A DNA stretch of 64,000 bases, from contig NZ_BOMH01000013.1 in the NCBI RefSeq assembly GCF_016862095.1, positions 1 through 64,000 of the forward strand, written 5' to 3'. The stretch's first letter is position 1, and every line of letters begins with the position of its first letter. The translations under genes were made by a program, and so were the position numbers. Below the pieces are notes generated by a model. That model saw nothing but the letters and a program-made list of their open reading frames with translations, had not been told where the DNA came from and made no database searches. Below, piece by piece: positions 43,602 to 53,585 of this stretch. Source of the stretch: Actinoplanes cyaneus. GTDB taxonomy: Bacteria; Actinomycetota; Actinomycetes; Mycobacteriales; Micromonosporaceae.

Positions 43602-46600
43602 TCATGGGCGGGTTCGCCGGACCCGGAACGCCCGCCGCCGGTGGATCGTCGCGGCCAGCAGGAGGCTGCCGCCGGCGATCAGGGTGAAGCCGGCGACGAA
43701 GGTGGCCGCGCTGTTCGAGCCGGTCACCGGCATCTGCGGGGCGGGCGGGGAGGTCACCGCGGGGGAGGTCACCGCCGGCGGCGAGGACGACGTCGGCCGA
43801 GCCGGGGCGGGCGTGCCCGGCCTCGTACGGGACGGAGTGGGTCCCGGTCGTGACGGCGACGGCGTGGCGGTGGGCGACGGGGCCGGGACGACGACCGTGG
43901 CGGGCGCGTCGCCGTCGACCTCGGTGTCACCGTTGGTGGTGTCCGCGCTGATCAGGGCGTCCTCGGTGTGCCGACCGGCCGCGATCTCGGCCGCGGTGAG
44001 GTGGTACGCCGCGGACGTGCACAGCACCGACTCGCCCGGCGCCAGCGTGGTCTTCGGGCAGGTCACCGCACCCGGTAGCCCGGTGACCACGAGCCCGGTC
44101 AGGGTCACGTTCCCGGTGTTGGTCACGGTGACCGACGAGATGATCGGGTCGCCGCTGCTGAGGACGCCGTCGCCGTCCTGGTCCACCCAGTCGGCGACCT
44201 GGGTGCCTGCGATCGCCGGAGCGGCCGGCTCGACCGGGACCTCCAGCCATACCGGGCCGGAGGTGCGCGGCACCGTGGTCCCGCTCTCCACCGCGCTCGC
44301 GCTGGCCAGGTTCCGGATCGGCAGGCCGGAGTCGATGTCGGTCTGGGTGACCTGGTAGACGGCGTTCGCGGTGCACCGGGTCGAGCCGCCCAGCGCCAGC
44401 GCGGTGGCCGCGCAGGTGGTGGTGCCGATCAGCTGGTCGTAGACGCTGACGTGGTCCATCGGCACATTGCCCGTGTTGGTGACCTGGTAGTGGTAGCGGA
44501 TCCGGTCGCCGGCCCGGGGTTCCGCCGCGGCGGCGATCCTCAGCGTCCCCCGGGCCACCAACTCGGAGCTGATCCCGACGCTGAGCTGCCCGACGCGAGC
44601 GGCCACCGGCACGACCACCGTCACCGGGCCGAAGGTCATCACGGGCGCGGCGCCCGGCGGGCGGGCGGTGACCAGCGCGGTGAACTGCAGCGGCCGGCCG
44701 GCGTCGACGTCCGAGTCGGTCACCGTGACCGGCGGGACCGTGCAGAGCATCGCGCCGGCCGGGGCGAGTCGTGCCGCCGGGCAGGTCGCCCCGGCCGGCG
44801 CGATGCCGCTCATCGTCACGTTGCCGGTGTTCGCGATCCGGAGCTCGTAGGTGACCATGTCCCCGGCGCGGGCGGTGTTCTGGCCCTCGACCGGCGTGAC
44901 GGCAGCGGTGCCGGTCAGCGCGAGCGCCGGCGCCGCGGGGACCGGGGTGACCGCGACCGGCTCCGGGCCGTACGTGTGCACGAGCCCGCCGCCGGGCCCG
45001 GCCGCGGTGACGGTCGCGCTGCCGGTGATCGGCTGCCCGGCGTCCACGTCGGCCTGCGTCACCCGGTACGGCGTGACGGCCCGGCAGGTCGTCGACGCGT
45101 GCACGGCCAGGGTCGTGGCCGTGCAGACCGGGGCGCCGCCCAGCGCGTCGGCGACCGTGATCGAGCCGAGCGTGACGTTGCCGCGGTTGGTCAGCACGTA
45201 GGAGTAGGCGACGGTGTCCCCGGCGGCCGCCGCGTTCTGGTGCCCGGCCGGGCTCACGACCGCCGACCCCGCGACTCCGATCATGGGGGCGGCCGGGGCG
45301 ACGCTGATGCTCGCGGTCCGTGGCCCGTACGCCTGTGGGCCGGTGTGCCCCGGCCCCTGGCCGTGCACGGTGGCGCTGGTGACGAACGAGGCCTGGCTGT
45401 CCACGTCGCCCTGGGTGACGACGTGACCGGCCGACTCCGTGCAGGTGATCGACTGCCCGACATGCAGCGGCCCGGCCGGGCAGGTGACGGTTCCACCGTG
45501 TGTCCCGGTGACGCTAATGCCGGTCATCGTGACGTTGCCGTTGTTGACCACGACGTACTGGAACGCGACGGTGTCGCCGGCCTCGGCCGCGTACTGGTGG
45601 GAGGGAGGCGTCACGGCCGGGTTGATGGTGACGCTGAGCGAGGCGGCGGGGACCGCGACCGCGATGTCGGCGACCGCCGTGTCGTACGGGACGGCCGATC
45701 CCGCCCCCGGCGCCCGGCCGCTGACCGACGCGGTGTCGGCCAGGTGCACACCGGCGTCGACGTCGTCCTGATCCACCGTGTACGTCGTCCCGCCGGCGCA
45801 GGTCATCGTCGTGCCGGGGGCGAGCGACGAGCCGGGGCAGGTCGCCGTGCCGCTCAGCGTGCCGGTCACACCGATCCCGCTCATCGTCACGGTGCCGGTG
45901 TTGGTGACCAGGTAGCGGTAGGTGATCACGTCGCCGAGCGCCAGCAGGTTCTGATGCGGAACCGGGTTGACCGTGGCGGTCGCCGTGACGTTCAGCGCCG
46001 GTACGCCCCGGGCCAGCGCTGTGCTCGCCGACGAGGTCGCGTAGGCGGTGCTGCCCGCCGCGCCCGGCTTGCGGCCGCTCACCACCACGCTGCCGGACAC
46101 CGGGGCGCCGGCGTCGGCATCGGACTGGGTCACCGTGTACGGCGTCCCGCTCGCGCAGCTCATCGACGCGCCCGGCGCGAGGGTCGTCCCGGGGCAGGTC
46201 GCGACGCCGGTCAGCGTGTCGGCGACCGCGACGCCGCTCATCGTGACGTTGCCGGTGTTGGTGATCGCGTACCGGTGCGCAATCGTGTCGCCGGCGCGCG
46301 CCGCGCCCTGACGCGAGGGCGGCGTGACGGTCTCGGTGACGATCGCGGTCAGCGCCTCCGCGGCCGGTTCGACCACGATCGTCGCCGAGACGTTCGCGTA
46401 CGTCGTGGCGGCGCCGGCCCCGGGAGCCCGCGCGGTCACGGCGGCGGCCGCTGCCACGGGCGTGCCGGCGTCGACGTCGGCTTGCGTGACGACGTACGCG
46501 CCGCCGCCCGTGCACACCATCGAGGTGCCACCGGCCAGCGAGGTGCCCGGGCAGACCCCGGCCCCGGCGAGCGAGTCGGTCACCGCGATCGCGCTCATCG

Positions 46601-49600
46601 TGACGTTGCCGGTGTTGGCGATCGTGTAGCGGAACGTGACACTGTCCCCGGCCCGGGCCGTGCCCTGATGCCCGGCCGGCGCCACCGTCGCCGTGCTCGT
46701 CACGGTCATCGCCGGTGCTGCGGGCTCGACCGGCGTCTCGACCAGCGCCGGGCCGTAGGTGGCGGGCACTGTCGCACCCTGCGCCAGCGCGACCGCCGAG
46801 ACCGAGTTGCTCACCGCGTGCCCGGCGTCCAGGTCGGCCTGGGTGACCCGGTGCTGCCCGGTGGCATCGCAGGTCATCGTCGCGCCGGTGGCCAGCGTGG
46901 TGCGCGGGCAGGTGTAGGTGCCGGTCAGCGCGTCCGAGACGCTGATCTGACTCATCGGGACGTTGCCGCTGTTGGTGACGTCGGCCTGATAGGTGATGGT
47001 GTCCCCGGTCCGCGCGGTGTTCTGCCCGGTGGCGGAGAGCGTCGCCCGCAGCACCAGGCGCAACGAGACGGACTCCGCTCCGATCACCACGGTCGCCTGG
47101 CCGCTGTTGTTCGCGGTGTCCGGGTCGGTGCTGGTCGACGAGACGACCCGGACGACGTTCACCGCCGTCCCGGCGTGCTGGGCGACCCCGGCCAGGTCGA
47201 TGCTCACGGTCTGCCCCGCGGGCAGGTCCGGGATCTGCCAGTGCCCGGTGGCCGTGTCGTAGACGCCGGTGGCCGTCACGCCCTGCCCGATCGCCAGCCC
47301 GCCGGGCGCCTGCACCTGCACCAGGACGTGCGCGGCGTCGGACGGTCCGGTGTTGCGGACCGTCGCCCGGAACGCGACCGGATCGGTCTCCACCACACTC
47401 GCCGTCGAGGTGCTCTGCGCGACCACGAAGTCGGAGTGGTGCTCGACCTGCGCGGTCACCGTGTCACTGTTGTCGGCGGCGTCCGCGTCCGGGCTGTGCG
47501 TGGTCACGGTGACGTCGCGCCGGGTGGAAGTTGCGGCGAAGGCGGCCGGGATCCGCCCGTCGAAGTCGATCCGCCAGGTCGCACCGGTCGCCAGAACCGG
47601 CAGCACGCAGACCACGCTGCCGCCGTCCGGGGTGGTGCCGTCGAGCCCGATCGTGCCGTCGAAGGCACAGCCGCCATCGCTCGGGGTGGCGACCGGCACC
47701 GGCTGGCCGGCCGGGACGGGCTGGTGGACGACGAGACCTTCGGCGCGGGTGTAGTGGTTGCCCGGCGTACGCGCCGCGTTGGTGACCGTGACGACGTCGC
47801 GGATCCGTTCCCCGGCGACCGGGTGCTGCCCCGGGCTGTCCGGGTTGGTGATCTGCCCGGTCACCGCGACGTCGCTGTTCAGGCTGATGGTGAGCGACGC
47901 GGTGCTGGTGTTGTTCGCGGGGACCAGATCGGTGGTCGGCGAGACCACCGTGGCGCTGGTGTGCACGGCGTCGGCGTGCGCGTCGTCGTCGACGGTGAGG
48001 TTCTCGGCGATGGTCACCGGCACCCCCGGCTGCAGATCGCCGAGGGAGCAGGCGGTGGCGGTGCACGCCGAGACGTACGGGCCGCTGGTGGGCCGCTCGA
48101 TCGTGGCGCCCGGCGGGGCGACCGTGCTCACCACGACGTTGTGCGCGACCGACGGCCCGTCGTTGCGGACGGTCAGCGTGTACGGGACGGTGTCGCCGGC
48201 GTTCGCGGCCGGAGTGCCGAGCACGAGTGACACCTGCACGTCGGCCTCCGCGCCGCCCGGGCTGGACACCGACGCGTTGTTGTCGCCGATCACCGGGTCC
48301 GGCGTGGCCGACGACACCGCGACCCCGTTGTTGACCGCGCCGGTCCCGCCGGCCGGCAGCGTGGCGGTGATCATGACCGTGCGACTCGCGCCCGGAGCCA
48401 GGTCGGGCAGTGCGCATTCGAGGGTGCCGGAGGAGCCGGGCACGCAGGCGCCGCTCCAGCTCACGCCGGTGAAGTCGGAGGGCAGCGGATCAGTGAGCAC
48501 CACGCCCCGCGAGAGCGACGGCCCGTTGTTGGTCACCGTCGCGGTGTAGGTCACCACGGTCCCGGCGAACGGGTTGGCCGGTGAGTACGTCAGGTCGACG
48601 TCGAGGTCCGCCCGGGTCACCACGGACGCGCTGGTGGTCGCCAGGTTGTCGGCCTGGTTCAGCTCGAACGTGCCGGACTGCGCCGCGGCGGCGACCGGAT
48701 AGGGCGTCCCGGAGCCGGCCGTGGCGGGGACGTTGCCGGTGATCGTCATGGTCCGGCTCGCCCCACTCGCGATCGAGGGGTAGTCGCACTCGACCACCTG
48801 CCCGGTGATCGAACAGGCGCCCCCGGGGCCGGTGACGCTCAGTCCGGTCAGCCCGGCCGGCATGGTCGCGTCGAGCCCGGCCGCGGTCGCCGCACCCGGG
48901 CCACGGTTCAGGCCGGTCACCGTCCACGTGCCGCTCTGCCCGGCGACCAGGCTGCCGCTGGTCAGCGCGGTGCTGGTGACCAGGTCGGCGGCCGGGTCGA
49001 CGGTGATGCCGGCGACGTTCGACGTGGAGGTCACGGTCGTGGCGCTGAGCGGCTCGTGGAAGGTGGCGGTCGCGTCGTCGTCGAGCTGCGACCCGGCCAG
49101 CGCCACCGGGACCTTCACCTGGTAGGAGAGGCTGCGGCTCTCGCCGATCTGCAGGCTGCCCCCGGCACCGGTGGTGGCGCCGGTGCCGGCCCGGACCCGC
49201 ACGGTGCGGCCGGCCGCGTCGTACTCGCCGGTGTCGTCGGCGGCCGCGTCGGAGACGGCGGTGCTGGTCGCGCCGTTGATCGACCGCAGGGAGCCGGGCA
49301 CGTAGGTGGCGCCCGGCGGCAGCACGTCGCTGAGCTCCACCAGCCCGGCCGGGTTGCCACCGTCGTTGCGGGCGGTGACCGTGACGGTGAGCGTGTCACC
49401 CACGTTCGCGCCGGCAGCCCCGCTCCGGTTCACCACCGTCGTGCTCGTGGTCAGGCAGGCGCCGGTGCCGAACGAGATGGCGTCCAGGAAGTTGCCGATG
49501 CTCGGGTCGGTGCTCGCCGAGGCCACCGACTTGAACGCGAACCGGGTCGTGCTCTGCCCCGCCGGGACGGCATAGATGCCCGAGTACGTGCCCCACGCGG

Positions 49601-50063
49601 TCTTGCCGTCGACCATGGTCGCGCCCTGCTGGACCAGCGGGCCGGCGGGCTTGCCGATCTGCAACGCCATCGTGTCGGTGCCGGTGCGCCCGCGGTGGCT
49701 CAGCTGCCAGCGCAGCACCTCGCCGGGTGTGGTGGCAAGATCCTGGTAGAGGGTGGAGACCTGGTTCGCGTTGAGCTCGGCGTGCTGGCTGCCGGACTGC
49801 TCGGGCACGCCGCCGTAACCGCGCCACAGCTCGATCATCCGGTCGGTCGCCGTGGTCAGCCATCCGGGGATCAGCGTCTGCGACATGATCTTGACGGTGC
49901 CGGCGCCGATCACCGGTGCCTCGAAGTCGCCGTTGGTCAGCGCGATCGCGGCCGGGCAGACGCTCGGAGCGGCGCGGGCCGGTCGCTGGGCACGGGGCAG
50001 GACGACCAGGAGCGCGGTGAAGAGCAGGAGAGCGCTGAGCGCCCGCCGTCGTCGATCCGCCAT
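43602..50063 (-). CDS. Giant DUF11-repeat surface protein with sortase-type tail
   Basis: The 2153-residue protein has an N-terminal signal (residues 1-31) and a jelly-roll-like domain (ALTNGDFEAPVIGAG ... GNFLDAISFGTGAC). About six DUF11-type repeats follow (TVTARNDGGNPAGLVELSDVLPPGATYVPGS and similar), then nine related repeats of about 125 residues marked by VTNTGNVTMSGI. The end has a Thr/Pro/Ser linker, MPVTG (2111-2115), a hydrophobic helix and a basic tail, a sortase-anchor arrangement (a non-canonical LPxTG variant). It is probably a cell-wall-attached fibrous stalk or adhesin. The repeats are isopeptide or Ig-like and would extend far from the cell. Confidence 0.9.
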   Translation of the reverse strand: MADRRRRALSALLLFTALLVVLPRAQRPARAAPSVCPAAIALTNGDFEAPVIGAGTVKIMSQTLIPGWLTTATDRMIELWRGYGGVPEQSGSQHAELNANQVSTLYQDLATTPGEVLRWQLSHRGRTGTDTMALQIGKPAGPLVQQGATMVDGKTAWGTYSGIYAVPAGQSTTRFAFKSVASASTDPSIGNFLDAISFGTGACLTTSTTVVNRSGAAGANVGDTLTVTVTARNDGGNPAGLVELSDVLPPGATYVPGSLRSINGATSTAVSDAAADDTGEYDAAGRTVRVRAGTGATTGAGGSLQIGESRSLSYQVKVPVALAGSQLDDDATATFHEPLSATTVTSTSNVAGITVDPAADLVTSTALTSGSLVAGQSGTWTVTGLNRGPGAATAAGLDATMPAGLTGLSVTGPGGACSITGQVVECDYPSIASGASRTMTITGNVPATAGSGTPYPVAAAAQSGTFELNQADNLATTSASVVTRADLDVDLTYSPANPFAGTVVTYTATVTNNGPSLSRGVVLTDPLPSDFTGVSWSGACVPGSSGTLECALPDLAPGASRTVMITATLPAGGTGAVNNGVAVSSATPDPVIGDNNASVSSPGGAEADVQVSLVLGTPAANAGDTVPYTLTVRNDGPSVAHNVVVSTVAPPGATIERPTSGPYVSACTATACSLGDLQPGVPVTIAENLTVDDDAHADAVHTSATVVSPTTDLVPANNTSTASLTISLNSDVAVTGQITNPDSPGQHPVAGERIRDVVTVTNAARTPGNHYTRAEGLVVHQPVPAGQPVPVATPSDGGCAFDGTIGLDGTTPDGGSVVCVLPVLATGATWRIDFDGRIPAAFAATSTRRDVTVTTHSPDADAADNSDTVTAQVEHHSDFVVAQSTSTASVVETDPVAFRATVRNTGPSDAAHVLVQVQAPGGLAIGQGVTATGVYDTATGHWQIPDLPAGQTVSIDLAGVAQHAGTAVNVVRVVSSTSTDPDTANNSGQATVVIGAESVSLRLVLRATLSATGQNTARTGDTITYQADVTNSGNVPMSQISVSDALTGTYTCPRTTLATGATMTCDATGQHRVTQADLDAGHAVSNSVSAVALAQGATVPATYGPALVETPVEPAAPAMTVTSTATVAPAGHQGTARAGDSVTFRYTIANTGNVTMSAIAVTDSLAGAGVCPGTSLAGGTSMVCTGGGAYVVTQADVDAGTPVAAAAAVTARAPGAGAATTYANVSATIVVEPAAEALTAIVTETVTPPSRQGAARAGDTIAHRYAITNTGNVTMSGVAVADTLTGVATCPGTTLAPGASMSCASGTPYTVTQSDADAGAPVSGSVVVSGRKPGAAGSTAYATSSASTALARGVPALNVTATATVNPVPHQNLLALGDVITYRYLVTNTGTVTMSGIGVTGTLSGTATCPGSSLAPGTTMTCAGGTTYTVDQDDVDAGVHLADTASVSGRAPGAGSAVPYDTAVADIAVAVPAASLSVTINPAVTPPSHQYAAEAGDTVAFQYVVVNNGNVTMTGISVTGTHGGTVTCPAGPLHVGQSITCTESAGHVVTQGDVDSQASFVTSATVHGQGPGHTGPQAYGPRTASISVAPAAPMIGVAGSAVVSPAGHQNAAAAGDTVAYSYVLTNRGNVTLGSITVADALGGAPVCTATTLAVHASTTCRAVTPYRVTQADVDAGQPITGSATVTAAGPGGGLVHTYGPEPVAVTPVPAAPALALTGTAAVTPVEGQNTARAGDMVTYELRIANTGNVTMSGIAPAGATCPAARLAPAGAMLCTVPPVTVTDSDVDAGRPLQFTALVTARPPGAAPVMTFGPVTVVVPVAARVGQLSVGISSELVARGTLRIAAAAEPRAGDRIRYHYQVTNTGNVPMDHVSVYDQLIGTTTCAATALALGGSTRCTANAVYQVTQTDIDSGLPIRNLASASAVESGTTVPRTSGPVWLEVPVEPAAPAIAGTQVADWVDQDGDGVLSSGDPIISSVTVTNTGNVTLTGLVVTGLPGAVTCPKTTLAPGESVLCTSAAYHLTAAEIAAGRHTEDALISADTTNGDTEVDGDAPATVVVPAPSPTATPSPSRPGPTPSRTRPGTPAPARPTSSSPPAVTSPAVTSPPAPQMPVTGSNSAATFVAGFTLIAGGSLLLAATIHRRRAFRVRRTRP

Positions 50064-50168
50064 CCGTCCCCCGCCTCTCCGATCCGCACCCCGAAACCTA
50101 TTCGCAAAGCACCCTTTTGAGGTGATTTTGCGGATACCGAGGGGCGGTCGGAGGGGCGGGGCGCCACC

Positions 50169-53135
50169 TCAGTGGCGCCGGCTGAGCTGGACCCGATAGC
50201 GGACCTGCGTGACGCCGTCCTCGGCGGTCACCGTGACGACCCGGGTGGTCCCGGTCCGCGTCACGCTCACCGTCGCGTAGGGGTCCGCCGTGGTCGCGGT
50301 GATCACCGCGCGTTCCGGATGCTTCGCTTCGATCCGGTACGACGTGACGGCCGGATCGAAGCCACGAATCGCCACCCCGTCGACCCGGATCCCGGCGGCC
50401 GCCGCGTCGGTGCCGACCCCGGGAGCCTTCGCGGACACCTGCAGCTCGGACACGGTCAGGTACCCGTTCGGCACGGCGGTCAGCACCACGCACACCGACC
50501 CGTTCACGCCGTCGGGCACCGGCACGTCGACCGCGAGCGGGCTGTTCACCCCGACCGGGACGACCGGCCCCGACACCACGCACCCGCCGTTCGCGTCGGG
50601 CACCCCGGCCCGGACGCTCTGCGCGAGCCCGCCGCCCGACGAGTTGTCCTTGTAGAAGTGCACGGTCAAGTGGGAGGGTGACGTCCCCGCGGGCAGGGTC
50701 GCGGTGAGCGTGTCAGTGGCGTCGCGGCCCGACGACTTCCAGTTCGACCAGGCCTTGTCCGTGGTGTCGCCGTTGGTCAGCCCGGCCGTGGAGTACCCCG
50801 GCTCGGTGTAGGACGCGGCGACCGACACGCCGCCGGTGAGCGGGCTGTCGACCGGGGTGGTGACCTGGACCCGTACCGTCGCGGGAAGGGAGAGCTCGGG
50901 AACCGTGCCGCGGACCGTGACCACACCGGTCGCCGGATAGGTGGCGGGCTCCCACGTCACGGGCACGTCGGCCCGGCCACCGTGCTTCCCGACCGCCACC
51001 ACCGTGGCGGGCAGGTCCGGCCGGCCACCGGGAAAGGTCTTGGCCCGGCCGGGCTCGGTCGCGGTGAAGACGTCCACGGTGACCTCGGCGGTCGCCCGGT
51101 GGGCCCGGCCGAGCACATCGGTCGCCGTGCCGGTGACCCTGACCAGGCCGGGCTTGCGCCAACCCCGGTCGGACGGCACCTTCCAGACCACCGGCAGCGT
51201 GTGCGTCCCGTCGGTGACGGTCGCCGGCAGCCTCGGCGTCCGCCCCGGGACGGTCCAGGTACGGGCCGGCGCGAGCGGGCCGACACTCTCGTCGATCACC
51301 CTCCACCGCTGGTTCGCGCCGGAGGTCGGCTGGTAGAGCCCGACCGGCGCGCCGTCCGCTGTCGAGCCGCCGCCGACATCGAGCAGCTTCCGGGCGTTCA
51401 CGTCGATCAGCGTGTACGTCCCGTCCCCGGTGGTGGACACCCGCCACAGCGAGTCGAGCGGCTGTCCGGTTCCCGCGTTGGTCACCCGGTAGGCGTCACC
51501 GACCGGCTCGAAGGTCCACAGCTGGTCGGCGGCGGTCGCGGACGACGTCCGGATCACCGGGCCGGGCGCGAGCGACTTCCCGCCGGCCACACCCTGCAGC
51601 CGGTACGGATGCCCGGGCACGAGGTGCGGGACGGCCACCCCGGTGACCCCGTCGACCAGGAACGTCGTCACCGACCGGGCCGGCACGGCGAGCACGGCCC
51701 GCTTGCCGCTGACCTCGACCGGCGAGCCCTTGACGAGTTTGCCGTCCGCGCTGGTCACGACGGGCGTGACGGTGGCGTTGCGGCGGATGTGCGCGAACTT
51801 CGACAGGTCCAGGGTGACCGACTCCGCCGTGGTGGCCGGGTTGACGTGCACGACCGTCGCGCCGGTCCGGTTGACCGCGGCCAGGCTGCGGGTGTCGGAG
51901 ACCTTCACGAAGCGGTCGCCGGGCTTCACGTAGTGGGTGAAGTTGCGGATCGTGTCGTACTTCGTGTTCGTCCTGATCGGGCAGGTCGTCAGGGTGTCCG
52001 TCGCCCGGCAGTCGAACGGCACGTGGATCTCACCCCACTGCAGGTTGCCCTCGGCCTGCATGTTCTTCGCGTCCTCGATCGGCTGCCACAGGACCCACGC
52101 CGACGGCTCCAGCTCGCGGATGTCGTCGACGATCCGCTGGGCCATGCCGAGCCCCGAGTCCATGCCGGTGTAGTCGTGCCCCCAGCTGCCCTCGACCTCG
52201 CTCATCCACAGCGGTTTCCGCTCGGCCTTCGCGATGTCCCGGACGCTGGTGCGCTGCCCGGTCCCGTACGTGTGCACGTTGAGCCGGTCGACGGCAGCCT
52301 GCGCCTCGGGCGTCCACCCGTAGTAGTCGGTGACCATCGTGCCCGGGTTCGTCTCGTCCGGTGCGGCGATGGTCCCGCTGTACGCCCTGGCCAGTGCCGA
52401 GATGACCGCCGCCTGTGACGCGGGGCCGGCGTGCGCGCCCTCCTGGCGGCCACCGGTCGGCTGCCCGTCGGGGCCCAGGGTCGTACCCCAATAGTTGGTG
52501 TTGGGCTCGTTGAGCGGCTCGATCGAGTCGAACGTGATGCCGTGTGCCCGCTCCAGATGCTGAGTGACCCGGGTCAGGTATTGCGCGAAGTCGTCCACCT
52601 TGTCGGCGCGGATCTGATCGGTGGTCGCGTCGAATCCGCCGCTGACGTAACCGCTGACGGTCTGGAACCAGGGCGGCGAATTGCTGAACGCCTCCCAGTG
52701 CGTGACCCTGTCCTTGATCTGGTCCACCCACCAGCGTTGATTCGGGTCGGCGTCCCAGTTCCAGTCCGCGTCGTCGGCCGGGCTCCACCATTCCTTGTCG
52801 GCCGGGGTGTACTGCTGATCGGCCCTCCAGAATCCGGGCACCGCACCGCCCGGCCGCAGATAGTCCTTGACGGCCGGCGCGTTCCCGCCGCCGATGTTGA
52901 ACCGGGCGATGTTCAGGTTCAGTCCATCGGCGCCGAAGACGAGATCGACGAGCTGGTTACGGATCTCGTCGGGGTAGCCGCCGGTGGCCTCGGCCATCCA
53001 GGCCAGGCTGGTGCCCCAGCCCTGCCACGCGGCGCCTTGATAGGAGGGGTCGGGGGTGATGGTGGCTTGCTCCGTGGTGGTCTGGGGGATCGCCATCGTC
53101 GTGGCACTCAGCAGGGCAGCGAGCAGGATCCTCAT
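50169..53135 (-). CDS. Secreted multidomain GH30 glycosidase (endo-beta-1,6-galactanase type)
   Basis: The 988-residue protein has a signal peptide (residues 1-18) and a GH30 (beta/alpha)8 domain (residues about 25-440) with acid/base Glu210 in LNEP and nucleophile Glu313 in MSEVEG, arranged as in subfamily 5 galactanases. Next come a ricin-type beta-trefoil (about 530-640, ANQRWRV), Ig-like Big_4 segments (VTDGTHTLPVVW, PATVVAVGKHGG), a galactose-binding-like domain (ASYTEPGYSTAGLTNGDTTDKAW) and a C-terminal beta domain. ATG 53135 has GAAGGG upstream. It probably attacks arabinogalactan side chains outside the cell. Confidence 0.9.
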   Translation of the reverse strand: MRILLAALLSATTMAIPQTTTEQATITPDPSYQGAAWQGWGTSLAWMAEATGGYPDEIRNQLVDLVFGADGLNLNIARFNIGGGNAPAVKDYLRPGGAVPGFWRADQQYTPADKEWWSPADDADWNWDADPNQRWWVDQIKDRVTHWEAFSNSPPWFQTVSGYVSGGFDATTDQIRADKVDDFAQYLTRVTQHLERAHGITFDSIEPLNEPNTNYWGTTLGPDGQPTGGRQEGAHAGPASQAAVISALARAYSGTIAAPDETNPGTMVTDYYGWTPEAQAAVDRLNVHTYGTGQRTSVRDIAKAERKPLWMSEVEGSWGHDYTGMDSGLGMAQRIVDDIRELEPSAWVLWQPIEDAKNMQAEGNLQWGEIHVPFDCRATDTLTTCPIRTNTKYDTIRNFTHYVKPGDRFVKVSDTRSLAAVNRTGATVVHVNPATTAESVTLDLSKFAHIRRNATVTPVVTSADGKLVKGSPVEVSGKRAVLAVPARSVTTFLVDGVTGVAVPHLVPGHPYRLQGVAGGKSLAPGPVIRTSSATAADQLWTFEPVGDAYRVTNAGTGQPLDSLWRVSTTGDGTYTLIDVNARKLLDVGGGSTADGAPVGLYQPTSGANQRWRVIDESVGPLAPARTWTVPGRTPRLPATVTDGTHTLPVVWKVPSDRGWRKPGLVRVTGTATDVLGRAHRATAEVTVDVFTATEPGRAKTFPGGRPDLPATVVAVGKHGGRADVPVTWEPATYPATGVVTVRGTVPELSLPATVRVQVTTPVDSPLTGGVSVAASYTEPGYSTAGLTNGDTTDKAWSNWKSSGRDATDTLTATLPAGTSPSHLTVHFYKDNSSGGGLAQSVRAGVPDANGGCVVSGPVVPVGVNSPLAVDVPVPDGVNGSVCVVLTAVPNGYLTVSELQVSAKAPGVGTDAAAAGIRVDGVAIRGFDPAVTSYRIEAKHPERAVITATTADPYATVSVTRTGTTRVVTVTAEDGVTQVRYRVQLSRRH

Positions 53136-53148
53136 GCGTGACCCTTCG

Positions 53149-53162
53149 TGTTTACGTAAACA
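53149..53162. promoter_or_regulatory. Perfect palindrome upstream of the GH30 gene
   Basis: TGTTTACGTAAACA is a perfect 14-bp palindrome with a central CG, the layout of LacI-family operators, 14 bp before the GH30 start codon. It would block transcription or initiation when bound. Confidence 0.65.
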
Positions 53163-53235
53163 TCGGTGATCGTAACAGTCTGGAAACGCAAGCTCGTCGA
53201 TGTCAAGACCTCCCGCACCAGCCGCCCGCCCCCGG

Positions 53236-53287
53236 GCTGGTGCTGAGGGGTGTGTCCGGGCGGTGATGCATCTCTGGGTGCCGGCTG
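53236..53287. repeat. Intergenic hairpin family, copy D1 (degenerate)
   Basis: The copy begins GGCTGGTGCT and has a paired but mismatched second arm ending GCCGGCT. It is a neighbour of copy D2. Confidence 0.65.
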
Positions 53288-53297
53288 GTCGGGTGCG

Positions 53298-53349
53298 GCT
53301 GGTGCTGGGGGGTGCGTCCGGGCTCTGATGCACCCCTCAGCGCCAGCCG
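53298..53349. repeat. Intergenic hairpin family, copy D2
   Basis: Arms of 22 nt (53298-53319 and 53328-53349) pair completely if three G-T wobbles are allowed, around an 8-nt loop. Confidence 0.82.
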
Positions 53350-53436
53350 GGACCGTGACGCGCCCGCCTGCTGGGACCGGCGTCCACATCGCGGACGAGC
53401 GCAACAAGGCGCGCGCCGTAAGTGGCGGCCCCTGCC

Positions 53437-53535
53437 GTGACCGGTGGCGGGGGTGGATGGCGAGCGGCGTGGGCACCGTCGGGCGGTGACCGGTGGCGGG
53501 GGTGGCTGGTGAGCGGCCGCGAGCACCATCGGGCG
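53437..53535. repeat. Tandem repeat, two copies of about 49 bp
   Basis: GTGACCGGTGGCGGGGGTGG begins both units (53437-53485 and 53486-53535), each ending CGGGCG. A third partial copy starts at 53536. The gap 53136-53585 shows no gene. Confidence 0.7.
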
Positions 53536-53585
53536 GTGAGTGACGGCGGCGGTGGGGACCCGGTCGACGCCGGGCCCCCACCGGA

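Noticed and set aside
44451-48230. Long plus-strand open frame inside the giant surface-protein gene
   Set aside because: Its translation is Arg/Gly/His-rich without motifs, whereas the minus strand gives regular Ig-like repeats, signal peptide and anchor.
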